Under the pieces are notes generated by a model. The model did not search any database. It was not told the DNA's origin and saw only the letters and a list, made by a program, of their open reading frames with translations. A stretch of DNA of 64,000 nt from Dermatemys mawii (taxonomy: Eukaryota > Chordata > Testudines > Dermatemydidae): contig ML677365.1 in NCBI GenBank assembly GCA_007922305.1, forward strand, positions 12,386,533-12,450,532, in the 5' to 3' direction. Position numbers and translations under genes: made by a program. How positions within the stretch are numbered: the stretch's first letter is position 1; every line of letters begins with the position of its first letter. Positions 12,542-23,880 of the stretch are shown here, one piece after another.

Positions 12542-13476
12542 TCAGAAAATGTATTTCTTTTCCACAAAGGACTAACTTTTGCAGGGTACAACCAGGAAGT
12601 TTGTATATCCTGTTCCTGAAACTCAGAATTTAATTCATATTCTTTTGTCTTAGTTGTGTGCCAATTAGAAAATGCATAGTATATATTTCTGCAGGGAAAA
12701 AAATTCTCTCTCTCTCTCTCTCTCTCTCCCATTCCCACACATGCGCATACAAATACACACACAGAAACAGACAAAAATAATGTTAGCAGGCATATTTTCT
12801 CCACATCTCCAACAGGTTTTTTTTTTTTTCATTTCAACAGTTCCTCACACAATTCTTTCTGACTTTGTAAATTAACCTGCTGTGTAGAACAGAATCTGAA
12901 GCTTTTCTACATACTATTTCACCCTTGTCTATCATTTTAGCAATGAATTCAAAAAAAATTGAAGCAAATTTGTCAGACAAAAGATCAAATGCCATTCATC
13001 TTATTCACTTGAGAAGTCTTAGTGACTTCAATGGGACTAATTGTATGGATAAGATGAACAGGATTTAGCTCACTATTTTTGTTTTAAAATTAATGTGATT
13101 TTCAAAATAAGCATTACTAAAATACTTTGCAAGCTAGCCTTTTCAATTTTCTATTATCACAATAAAGTCTTGCTTGTCAGTCTGTAGACTGAAAGTCTAA
13201 TATCAGCTCTATAGTCTATCATCAACTCACAGGTCTTTGAATAGCATGGATTAAATCTCCCAAAAGATTAGCTCATACTTTCCTATGACCAAAAGAGGAG
13301 CTGCTAATACCACCTATACTTAACGTTGCTTAATACTTTCCATTATAATACTCTGTTTTTAGTTGCTTAAAACTTTGTCTATGTTTAATGATTTGGAAAG
13401 ACATTTTCCATGCTCAGGCTGAATTTGTTTGGAGAGGATTCAGCTAAAATGATTCTGATATTTCACAGAATGAGAT
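12542..13476. other. Unassigned DNA with CT microsatellite
   Basis: Contains (CT)n at 12705-12728 and a T-rich run near 12816. A GACTTCAATGGGAC word near 13025 belongs to a dispersed amniote repeat motif. No gene is supported. Confidence 0.45.
12705..12728. repeat. (CT)n microsatellite
   Basis: Uninterrupted CT dinucleotides, about 12 units. Confidence 0.95.
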
Positions 13477-13603
13477 TAGGGTAAGGTGACCCGACAGCAA
13501 ATGTGAAAAACTGGGACGGGGTGGGGGTAATAGGAGCCTACATAAGAAAAAGACCCCAAAATTGGGACTGTCCCTATAAAATCAGGACATCTGGTCATGC
13601 TAG
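13477..13603. mobile_element. Short MITE with GGTGACC...GGTCA ends
   Basis: A 127-bp unit with AGGTGACCCGACAGC at the left and GGACATCTGGTCATGCTA at the right. The ends are imperfect inverted repeats of a TAGGGTGACCAGA-type terminus. The interior has AATAGGAGCCTA and AAAGACCCCAAAA, a layout I recognise from many turtle copies. It is non-coding; GAT flanks both sides. Confidence 0.6.
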
Positions 13604-14742
13604 ATTAGGGAGAAATACTTTATTATACCCATGTTTTTAAAAATGTATAATTTGTTTTGCTGAAAGCTCTAGCATCTCCACACTTTGGAGCATGGACTTC
13701 AAATTTAGCAGGACATCCTGGTATCAGGGATAAGCCTTTTGCCATCTCTGGAAAAATCTTCCCAAATTTGGCCAAGATGAAAGACTTTGAAACATCTCAG
13801 TGTGCACATATTCAACAGACACATGTTAAGAGTTTGGCAGCTAAATTCTCTGAAGACTCCCTCTGCACCGAACATGCTCCATTCCTGGACTGTAGGGGCT
13901 GAAGCAGGACTTTCCCTGTAATTGTTCCTCCTAGTGGCCAGGGGCCACGGTAGTGACAGTCACAAGAACTGAGAGCAGGGAAACTGTCTCTCTTGTACTC
14001 TTGATACTCTTCCTGAAGGCACCAAGAGAGCATCGAAGAGACAGAGACAGAAACCGCCTGATTTGAATGCAAAGGGATGAGAAATGGCATGGGGAAGGGG
14101 AGAAGAAAGGAAGTTGAAAGATCAAGAAGGTGAAAGGGAAAAGAGTTATGCAAGTGTAGTAACCCTTGCCCTGGCACTAGCACCTGCTGCAGTTTTGACC
14201 AAAAGGGATAATGTTAGGGCCTACAGATGTGATGCAGCAGCCAATGACACTGCAAATCAATCTGCAGGGGAGAGACACTCAGAATCCATCCAAAGTGCAC
14301 AGCGAGAACGTGGCTAAAGCAAAAAGAGGTGAAAGAGGCAGTGCTGGGGTAAAAAAAGGATTTGCTGATGAGGTTGGGGAGAGGAAGCTCGTCCTTGAAG
14401 GGCAGTGTGCAAAGAGCTGGGCCACAAAGGGCATAGAGTGTATGATCAGTGAGGTTGATTATTGGGACACCATCATAAAAAATACAGTTTGGGTTCCTGG
14501 TGAACATGTGTGGCCCTCATTTGAAGGTGGAGCTGTTGGAAAGAGGTGCAATCATTACAGCCTTGAAGCAAAGGAACATTGCAAGTCAGAAAGAGGCGAA
14601 GGCAGGACAGCTGGGATGAAATTCAACTTTGCAGCCAGGGAAATTTTGCAGCACCTTTTGGGGTGACACAGCGTATTGTTGAAAAAACTACTTTTATTGT
14701 GACGGTAATTTATTAGGTTTCTAAGTATTTAATGAGGCAACA
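13604..14742. other. Unassigned DNA with open but unrecognised frames
   Basis: Open + frames at 13657-13902 and 14211-14666 (151 codons) have no recognisable domain, no splice context and low-complexity basic composition. They are not called as genes. Confidence 0.4.
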
Positions 14743-14822
14743 AAGAGTCCTGTGGCACCTTAAAGACTAACAAAAGTATTGAAGCATAAGCTTTTATGGG
14801 CTAATACCCACTTTGCTGGATA
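14743..14822 (-). repeat. Penelope-like 3' end fragment
   Basis: Reads AAAGAGTCCTGTGGCACCTT, AGACTAACAAAAGTATTG, CATAAGCTTTTATGGGCTAA on +. This is the reverse complement of the Penelope 3' terminal sequence also present at 16385-16585 and 46555-46640. Confidence 0.65.
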
Positions 14823-16384
14823 CTTAAATATAAGTATTTAAGGTTACCTTATATTATTTATATTATATTATTACTCTATTATTTATATTACTGCTTCTGT
14901 CAAATTTCTGGCCTTTTTCTTGTTACAATTTAAAATTTAAGACTATATCCATTATGTTTGCTTGCCTCTGCTTTTCTTCACAGTAGGCATAGCGTAGCTG
15001 AGGGTTGGGTCACTGCATAGATGTAGAAGGAGGAGGCGGCAGGAGCTGGAGGTGGAAGTAGTGGATAGGCAGAGTGGGGAATGGAGGCAGGAACTGACAA
15101 AGTGTGTGTTTCTTCGTTATATAGTGGCTGGTACACACAGAGGATACCAGTCTACTCCTGCTATCAGTTACTCTGTTAGTTCAAATGGAAGAAGTCTATG
15201 CTATGGATAAAAGGTCCAGGCCCTCCTGATGACCCATATCGGGGGAAATATGGTTCCATGATAGAATTGCTGTTGTTTTTCTTCAGTTTTTTATAAAAAT
15301 AGATTATTTCATCCAAAAAAATCACATTACAAGAACATTTTAATTGCAAAGTCAAACGTTCAAAAGTTAGTAGATGTCAGAATTAAGTTTGCCTGTGCAA
15401 CCTTAATTTGGCCTCTTTGTGCATATGCATTATGATAGTCCTGAATTATATCATCGCATCACTGTAGTATCTAATATTCCATCAGCAACTGACTTTAGTG
15501 CTTTTATCAGTTCAAGGAGAAGATTATTGAATTCTGAATCTGAAAGTACTTATGTACCATTTTTAGGTAAGGTTTGAGTAAAAAGAATGGGAGAAGTATA
15601 GACTGGAAGTATATTCCAAGAAGGACAATTGAAAGGACCTAATAAAAATGATTAGGAGTCTTCCCCAAAACAGATTATTACCCATCTGTGATGATGGGAC
15701 TGTATAAGTACCTAGTGTCTGACCACTTCTCAAGTGCTGAGTAGTACCAAAATCTTTCTCACTCTCCCAACACACAGAAGAGTAAAGGTGAATGAATAAT
15801 AATTTTTTTGTAAGGAAGAAGAGGGATTGTCATGTATCTGTGTGAAGAATCAATTGTGTGAAAGCTAAGTTCAAGAGGTGAGAGTTGCATTAAGTTGGGG
15901 CCATTCTTCTCTCGTGTTTCATAATTTAGATCCAATTCCTGTAAAGTTCATGAGCTCCATCTGACTGGTCAACAGTTTTTTGGCATAAGTGGAATTCAAC
16001 TACAAAAGGTCATGGCTGTGGCTGTGAAGGATGATGGTATCCTAGGTAGGTTGGTCCATGCCCACAGAGGACTTTTGAATATCTGGAGAGAGACCTTGAA
16101 AGATGGAAGATAGGATGGACTGATTATTTCAGGATTCCAGAAGGTGAAGGCTCTGAAGGCAGAGGAACAGTTACCTATTGAGACTCTCAGTTTGGTCTGG
16201 GACAAGGACTTGAGCCATTTCTGCATGTTTTCAGAGATCCCTGTAGTCTCTTGGAGAGAGAAGAATTCAGTGATCATCAGTATCAAATGTCATAAAGAGA
16301 ACCAGTGGAATAAATACAGATTTATTTGATCAAGGCCAGTAAGTGTTATATCAATCCCAGGCCTTGGCAGGAAGCCTAACTGGG
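14823..16384. other. Unassigned DNA
   Basis: No gene was found. Around 15377-15410 the words GAATTAAGTTTGCCTGTGCA and ACCTTAATTTGG recur in diverged form at 41127-41160, so this is part of an unnamed dispersed repeat. Confidence 0.45.
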
Positions 16385-16585
16385 AGACATCCAAGATGCT
16401 GATACCCCCCTCCATTTGATAAGACAACTCCCATCTTTTCATGTACTATGTATATATATACCTGCTACTGTATTTTGCACTCCATGCATCTGATTATGTG
16501 GGTTCTAGACCACAAAAGCTTATGCCCAAATAAATTTGTTAGTCTCTGAAGTGCCATAAGGACTTCTCATTGTTTTGTTTAAGAT
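16385..16585 (+). repeat. Penelope-like 3' end fragment
   Basis: Sense orientation: ACTCCCATCTTTTCATGTAC, TATATATATACCTGCTACTG, then AAAGCTTATGCCCAAATAAA, TTTGTTAGTCTCTGAAGTGC. It is the non-coding 3' tail only, 5'-truncated. Confidence 0.7.
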
Positions 16586-16661
16586 CTAACTGGTGGTTTT
16601 AGGGCTATTTTTACTAGCTTTTGGAGTTAACTGTTTAGAACAGGGAGGCTGTACACCAAAC

Positions 16662-16972
16662 CAGGGGTAGGCAACCTATGGCACGGGTGCCGAAGGCGGC
16701 ACGCGAGCTGATTTTCAGTGGCACTCACACTGCCCGGGTTCTGGCCACTGGTCTGGGGGGCTCTGCATTTTAATTTAATTTTAAATGTAGCTTCTTAAAC
16801 ATTTAAAAAATCTTATTTACTTTATATACAACACTGTTTAGTTCTATTTTATAGACTTATAGAAAGAGACCGTCGAAAAATGTTAAAATGTATTACTGGC
16901 ATGTGGAACCTTAATTTAGAGTGAATAAATGAAGACTCAGCACGCCACTTCTGAAAGGTTGCGTGGCACTTC
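16662..16972. mobile_element. Non-autonomous hAT element
   Basis: Left terminus CAGGGGTAGGCAACCTATGG, then GGCGGCACGCGAGCTGATTT and CTCACACTGCCCGGGTTCTG. The right part ends with CACTTCTGAAAGGTTGC, the start of the matching inverted repeat, but the final bases have decayed. About 310 bp with no transposase. The flanking 8-bp duplication is not discernible. Confidence 0.7.
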
Positions 16973-17303
16973 TGCACCAGATAGTAACTGGCAAGGTAAG
17001 AAGTGTCAGGTGATGGTCTCTGTATTATTGGTTGGACTATTGCACTTTTGAAGTTAAGACAAATTTTATGCAAGATTTTGCCTGAAAGATAGAATAAGTC
17101 TTCCCTAACAAGTTGGTTGAAGGGCTCTGAATTCTTCATCTTAAGATATAATGATGAAATCTTTTCTTCTTCTGAATGTGTTGTTTCATGAGCAGAGACT
17201 TAGTAGAGCACTGAGTGGGAAACATGGAAGTAATGGCCTTCTTACACTAAAAGTTCTTTAGTGACCTTTGATCTACTCCTGTTTCAAAGTGAACAGTAAT
17301 TTA

Positions 17304-17598
17304 GGGTTTGGCTACATTGGCGCTTTATAGAACTCTAACTTGCTGGTTCAGGGGGGTGAAAAATCACCCCCCTGAGCACAGCAAGTCTGAGCACTTTAAA
17401 GCGCTAGTGTGGACAGGCTCCGAGTGCTGGGAGCCATGCTCCAAGCACTCAGAGCTAATCCCCTCATGGAGGTGGATTACTAGGAGTGCTGGGAGAGCTC
17501 TCTCCCAGTGCTCATACATGGCCACACTTGTACTTCAAAGTGCTGCTGCGGGAACGTTCCTGCAGCAGCGCTTTGAAATTTCAAGTTTAGCCAAGCCC
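17304..17598. mobile_element. Harbinger-type MITE
   Basis: A 295-bp unit with left end GGGTTTGGCTACATTGG and right end (reverse complement) GGGCTTGGCTAAACTTG. Internal GCGCTTTATAG and CAGCGCTTTGAAAT words lie in inverted orientation. The flanking trinucleotides are TTA and GTA, consistent with a decayed TWA duplication. Its GC-richer interior contains a 104-codon chance frame. Confidence 0.6.
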
Positions 17599-19284
17599 GT
17601 AGTAGAGGGTAAATGTAAGTAAACAAAGTTTATCCACTTCTCATTTGGGGAATATGGAGATTAGTATAAATAAATTTACCCATTTCCTTTTGTTACTACT
17701 CCACTACTGAAAGGGATACATCAAAGCACACTATGGAACTGTTAGTGTGAATCAGTGGGGTTCACATGGCCAGTCAGTGCTTGGTACATTCACACTCTAG
17801 CTTGTTTTGAATGCAATGTTTGTGGAGACAAGCCCTGAGCTACAGTAGTCCAGACTTGAGATGACAAAGCACATGGATCGCTTTGAACAGATCCTCCTCT
17901 AGGAAGAAGGATTAAAGTTTCCTAGCAAACTACAAGTGGAAAAAGTCTTAATGGCTTATATTACAACTGAAAGCTAACTGATTGTCACCATTCAGGTCAA
18001 CTGCATCTGTACTCACTCTCTATGGTACATGTGGTGAATGGATCCTTCCTTCTGAAATACATCAGGTAAAAGGCCCTTCCTTAGGTGCTTTCTATTTTCT
18101 ATGTCTTTTTTGAGATGGGGGTCTCCAGAACTGAACACAGATGAGGACATACTTATGGCATCAATATGTTTTCAGTATTGTTTCCTACCTATTTTAATAA
18201 ATCCTAACTTTGCTTACTTCTTTGACCACTACAGTATGTGCTCCCCGTCCCCCGTCCCCCCACACACACACTTTGCCGATCACATTTAAGTGTTTTATAA
18301 TAAAAGCATTATGCAGTAGTAAAAACTGTAAAAGTATAATTTTACATCTGTCTGATCCTTTTATTTTTTATTCACCCTATTGAATTCAGTAATCACATGA
18401 ATAGTGGCAATCAAGAAAGCAGGGCCTTAACTAGACAGGCCTTAGAAGGTCTTAGCCTGTGTTGGTGAATTTCACACTGACCTTATCTTTAAACAATCAA
18501 ACTTTATTTCAGCTAAAGAGAGTGAGTTAGCATCATGCAACAATTTCTCTCTTGGCAGGTTTAAGTGACTAGATCTTCCTTTTTAAAACTTCAGCCTCAC
18601 TACTTACAACAATATGGCTTACCGCTCTATTATCAGAGGTCTGTAAGCTTCCCCATACAATAGGGCCACAGTTAGTTTTACGTTTTACTTGCTTCAGTAA
18701 GTTATATTTTTTATTTACTTTGCACAATGGTTAAAGTAACAATTACTTTTAAGAAGCATACAATATTTACGAAATGGACTTTTAAGAATAACTAACTCAG
18801 TCACTGGCTGTTAAGTACATTGAAACATTATTACATTTATGAAGAGTCTCTCTACCAGAGATAATATTTCTGACAAGTCACTCAGGTTACTTTATTTGCA
18901 TTATCAGTAGCTGTACATTAGCTAGTTATAACTTTCATGACCATGTTGTTAGAACAAAAGTACTACAAAGTTGCTGTGTTAAAGATTGTTTTTGCCCTTA
19001 TTATTGGATGCAAAATTACCTTTCTGTAATACTTTATCTGACATGACTCAAATAAATGTGTACAAAATACTAGGTCACTCTATTTTAGCTCTGAAACTTA
19101 ACACTCGTTCACATTACAGTATCGTGATTAGAATGAGTTCATTCCACTTCATTTACAACATTCATGAGAGTTTTCAATTATTAAGTAACCCCTATCCTTT
19201 TACTACTGTGACAGCATAGTTCTTATCTGGATGGTTTTCCTTTTAATGAACAGGAGATGAGTGTGGGCAACGTTAGGAGACCTA

Positions 19285-19386
19285 GTGTAGACAGGGCTCA
19301 GGAATATTTACTGCTTTATTGTTTAATCCTGCGCAGAGCAGGTCATGGTGACTCCAAATTAAAAAAGGTCCGAGCTTTGTCTACAC
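19285..19386. repeat. Inverted repeat resembling Harbinger termini
   Basis: GTGTAGACAGGGCTC (19285-19299) pairs with GAGCTTTGTCTACAC (19372-19386), 13 of 15 bases. The word is close to the Harbinger-2 terminus GGCCTTGTCTACAC, so this may be a MITE remnant. Confidence 0.45.
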
Positions 19387-19919
19387 CAAAACTCCTACTG
19401 TAGCACTATTACGAGTGGAGCTGGTCATAGTGCAGTAATAGGAGATCTCCTGAAACAGATAGGGCTTTAAAGTGCCCAGGGGATTGTCAGTTTTCATACT
19501 TTTAAATAGGAAGCATACACGTAAACACAAGAGCTTATAACATTAGCTTTTCCAGCAAATCTAAAGAAATAGACCTTTAGAAATAAAATGAAAATGCAAT
19601 TCAAACCATTTCTTTCACCATTAAAATTAAAGGAATTGCATTTTTGTACTAGCAAGGAATTCACTACTGACTACGGGGAAAATCCTACTCACATTATTCA
19701 AATTCAGTGGGACTATTTGCATGACTAAGGTTAGGAAGAATTGGTCCGATCTTATTAACTTCTAAGGCTGTCCTTTTACTTCAGAAATGATCCCTTGCTC
19801 ACAACTTTAGTCAGTACAATGAATGCATTAATACAAATTGAAGATATGTGACACTTTCCTATTTTAGCTCAATCAAAATATGTAATAAATAGATATAAAT
19901 AGTAATTATGCTTTAAATC

Positions 19920-20065
19920 TTCTTAGCACTGTATAAACACTAACTAATCTCACAATATTTTTGAGAAGTATCATCTCAGTTTTTCAAACACAGAAACCTA
20001 GACACGATGGTTAAATGACTTGTCCAAACCACACCCAAGAAAATGGTAGAAGAGATAGGATTAAA
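19920..20065 (+). repeat. MIR-like SINE
   Basis: Weak but ordered match to the MIR/CORE-SINE consensus as I remember it: TCTCACAATATTTTTGAGAA, ATCATCTCAGTTTTTCAAAC, TTAAATGACTTGTCCAAACC, and an AGATAGGATTAAAATCCGGT segment near the 3' end. Confidence 0.55.
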
Positions 20066-21028
20066 ATCCGGTCCTATACTTAATCAATTTACCTCTCAAT
20101 TAAAGTTCATCAGTTAATCAATAAGGACTTGGTCCTACAGAGATGTAAGTGAGGGTTGTAAGACTGTAATAATTAGTGACCACTAAGGCTGCTGAAAATG
20201 CTTTGTTACCCAGGATCCATTAAAATGAACAAAAAGATAATAGCAGGCACTGTATGCATGTGAGGGAATCAAGAACACTGTGCCGAGTATATGTCATGAG
20301 ACACTGAATAGATGACTGTGTGAAATTCTGTTTCCTCACAACCCTTGGACATTTTTCTATGTTGAGAGCTGGTCTCAATATCAGTTTGTTCTAAATGCCT
20401 CTCTTAAAGCACCCTCTAGTGAGCTACAATTATTTAAAATCAGATAACTGAGCATTCTAAAAAGAGAAGCTACTCATAAAAGCTTGTATTGACTAGACTG
20501 CATTTAAACACTATCAGTAAGACCCTACCCTATCTTTGCCTGATATCATAACCATTTTCCTTCTTGCTTTACAGTTCTCATTTCAGTATGGTATAGAAGT
20601 TTGCTCACATAGCCAAGCAGCTTTCATATTTCCCTGTACTCTATGCACAATCCTGCAACATGCTGAATAGGAAAATGTAGCTGTGCTTACCTGAAAAAGT
20701 CATTCCTTCAAATAACAAGGCCCACAGACCCATAACAATGGGTACTTCTACCTGTTTGCAGCTTGGGGTCAGAACTAGATCTGTCAGTCACTGGCAGCAG
20801 GAAAATGCCCCTCTTCTAAAATTCCCTCCAGTTAAAATAATTTCCATACCCACGATAATTCAAATCTATGTTCCTAAATTACAGATTGTGTTAAGTATAT
20901 TATGAGGAAAAAGCATAGTGATTTCTCCTGCCACAGAGCATTGTAAAGTTCACCTGACAACAAATCCTTGGATGTCAATTTCTATCTGTTTTGCGTGATC
21001 CATTTGTCTCCAGGGTGGGACAGATCCA

Positions 21029-21163
21029 CAGGTGCTGGAAGTAGGGGTGCAAAGGATGCTGCCGTACCCCTTGTCTTGAAGTGGTTTCCATCATATACAG
21101 GATTTACAGTTTGGTTCAATGGCTCTCAGCACCCCCACTATACAAATTGTTCCAGCACCCCAG
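21029..21163. mobile_element. Short MITE with GGTGCTGGAA...TTCCAGCACC ends
   Basis: A 135-bp unit with 10-bp inverted ends and internal CTTGAAGTGGTTTCCATCAT and TTTGGTTCAATGGCTCTCAG, which I recognise as a repeat abundant in turtle DNA. Non-coding. Confidence 0.6.
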
Positions 21164-22018
21164 GCAAGATCTATAGATATTATTCCTCAAATAAAGCACG
21201 TTTTCCGATAAACACAGACATATTTTGCTATTCTTCATCATGCTAAGCTCCACAGATCCATTACAATGGGATATTCATAAAAGTATGACTCTACAATAGA
21301 AAGCAGGATTATCCTTCAAATGTGGATACCCAAAAATGAAATAGATTCTATATAAATCTTTCGTCTTCCTCTGAGCACTAAGGTATAGTGAAGACTTCTG
21401 CCAAAAGAAAGGGACTGGCATTGGCTAAGGCTGGATGTCCAATATGTAGAACATGATGAACTTAGGAACTGATTGCCATGTGGCTCTCTACTGATATCAA
21501 CTCTGGAACTATTACTACTCTGCTCTGGGATTGTCCTTGCTCCTCAGGATAACTTTCATGCTTCATTGAAGGAATTTACTTAGGGAATGAATGCTATGGC
21601 TGTTGGGGGGACTACCTGTCTGAACTAAAAGTGCAATACAGGATCTCATTACAGAAAGCTCCCAGCTTCAAAAAAGTGGGGATAGTGGCCATCAGGTGGC
21701 CTACTGTAATGGATAGGAAGTATTATGACATCTCCAACAGAGGATCAATCTGGATAGTGCTGTAAGAAACGGAATGAAATTCCAAGGTAGTGTACTATGA
21801 CCTGGCAGGGTTGGAATAAGGTTGATGCCCTAATGAAACATTTACTGTTAGGAATTGTACAAAATTCTTGCTTAACTCTGGACAATGACAAAGGCCACAT
21901 TTAATCAAAGCTATAGGCAGCCCATTTGCTATCAAACTGAAAGAACCTGGCACCAGTCAGAGTTCTAATGACAGATATACCTGCTGGGAAATCTGCAGAT
22001 ACCTCTGAGGCAACAGAC

Positions 22019-22215
22019 CAGGAGTGGCCAAACTATGGCCCACAAGCCAGATTCAGCCCATGAATCATTTTAAGCCAGCCCGTGCACTCCCGCTGGTCAG
22101 GGGCTGCATTGGCACTCCAGTCAGGGCATCAGGTCAGTGCCGAAGACAGGACATGCCATTGCTTCCGGGAGCCATTTGAGGTAAGCGCCATTCGGAGCCT
22201 GCACCCCTGAGCCTG
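22019..22215. mobile_element. hAT-like non-autonomous fragment
   Basis: Starts CAGGAGTGGCCAAACTATGG, the typical terminus of amniote hAT repeats, followed by CAAGCCAGATTCAGCCC. The right terminus has decayed, so the end position is approximate. Confidence 0.55.
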
Positions 22216-22549
22216 TGAAAGACGCTTGAAGCAATAATTTGGACATTACATTAGCTGGTAATGACAGTCCAAAAGTTCTTCTCTCACATGCAAATGTCAG
22301 AGCTTGATGTTCATGTTCCATAATCAGAGGAAAGCCTCTGTACACATGGAGGTTAGACAAGGAAAACTGCCCTCCAGATGCTGAGTTGGGAACTCTTCCA
22401 AGATGAAAGTTATTGTCTTCAATGCTGCCCCATAGTCACAGAGCAGGGAGGAAACCAGGCCAAGCTGGTGCATACCTGTGGTGCCTGTTCCAATATCTGC
22501 AATCAAGTAGACAAGGAGTCAGGTGCAGTGGTGGAATCCTGATTACTTA

Positions 22550-23880
22550 GTGGATTAGACTCTCTTTCTCTTTCCTGCTGATGCCTCCACTCTGTAAACT
22601 CATAGTTTTCAGCTCCTTGGTGGTGCTGATCATCCACGCATAGTAAAGGGCCTGTAGAAAAGAGGTATCCAGATCCACTGTTGTGTCACACACCAGTCCA
22701 CAGGAGTGGGACACCTCCCCTGAGTATAAGCAGACTTTTGACTTGGCACTGTGTTTCCTCTGTGAGACTGAGGAATCAGTCAACCAGAGATACAATGGGT
22801 TTGTTTCATTTGTCACAGCTCTCCAGACAGACAACAGTAATGGCCTCTCATCAAAGATCTGGTGGAACTCTGTGTGCTAGCACATACAGATTGGAAGTTG
22901 GTGTATAATTCAAGCAATCACTAATAATATGAGTAGCCAGATTCAACATTGTATTGACAAGCTGAGTGTGGTGATTAAAATCCGAAATGTCAAAGCAATA
23001 TTCAGACGGAGCAAACACCAGGGCAAATACAAATGTACAAAAGGGGAAAAGGGTCTGCTCCACATTCTCCCCAGTTTTCAGACCAAAGCAGAATGGGAAG
23101 AGATCTTCATTTTCAGGTGCTCCAAGTAAAACTGGTGTGTCAAACTACAGTTGCATATTACTACCAAGCATGTGACAGCTGGATAAAATGTCAGTAGCCA
23201 TGGTTGGACATGGATCAAAATGGGTTGATTGACAAGCAATTGTTTAGATGGAAAGTGGTTGCCATGGTCTTGGTGTCAGTGAGCATTAGTCTCCGCTGCT
23301 GGAAGTGGTCAAGGTATCCATGTCTTGTCTTAGATTCCCTTCAATCCTGTGAACGTCGTTTCCAGTATTAGCAATACAGACGTCTTTAGCATACACCTAC
23401 TTTGTCAGCCTGCATTTCAGGAAGATCGTATATGTATATACCGAACAAAAGAGGAGTCAAAACTGACCCTTGTGCAAGGCCATAGGGAGACATTTTAGGT
23501 GACTGATTTTTCTCCCCAACTTGCAGGATATAGCCTCAGAGGCTAATCATGTCTTGAGTGAACTGTACCATCAACCTACAAGGAATAACTTGCAGCAGCT
23601 GGCAGTCAGTTGACATGCCACACAGTATTGTAGGTTGTCATCAGATCAATAGGAACTGCACCAACTTTCTTTCCTGATTCAAATGAGTTTTTATATCATG
23701 CCTCGGAGAACAATACCTGATTCTGGGTGCATCATCCCCTCCTGAGTCCAGCGTGAATGTGAGGCAGCTGAGGATCAACTAGCTCATTAATCCACATCAA
23801 GATTAATTTCTCCAGCAACTTGTAGATGACACTCAGCAAAGAAACTGGTCGGTAGCTCTTTGGGTCTATCAGTGGTTTCA
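22550..23880 (-). pseudogene. Jockey-like non-LTR retrotransposon, RT to C-terminus
   Basis: Read on - from 23880, broken frames spell KSYRPVSLLSVIYKLLEKLI, a reverse-transcriptase start motif, then a decayed AYDTVW-like segment (TTYNTVWHVN), then GLAQGSVLTPLLFGIYIYDL (the LPQGSVLAPLLFNIYINDL motif). Further down come TKTMATTFHLNN and, at 23063-22851, a C-terminal segment with DCLNYTPTSNLYVLAHR. The order matches the RT and tail of elements often labelled mobile element jockey-like RNA-directed DNA polymerase. There are many stops and shifts; it is 5'-truncated at 23880, where it directly meets an RTE-like fragment. Confidence 0.65.

Larger units (their letters stand above)
17602..21028. other. 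Unassigned DNA with two small repeats
   Basis: No gene was found. It contains a transposon-end-like inverted repeat at 19285-19386 and a MIR-like SINE at 19920-20065. Confidence 0.45.

Noticed and set aside
14211..14666. 151-codon + open frame
   Set aside because: Basic, glycine- and glutamate-rich without family motifs; overlapping frames on both strands are equally open.
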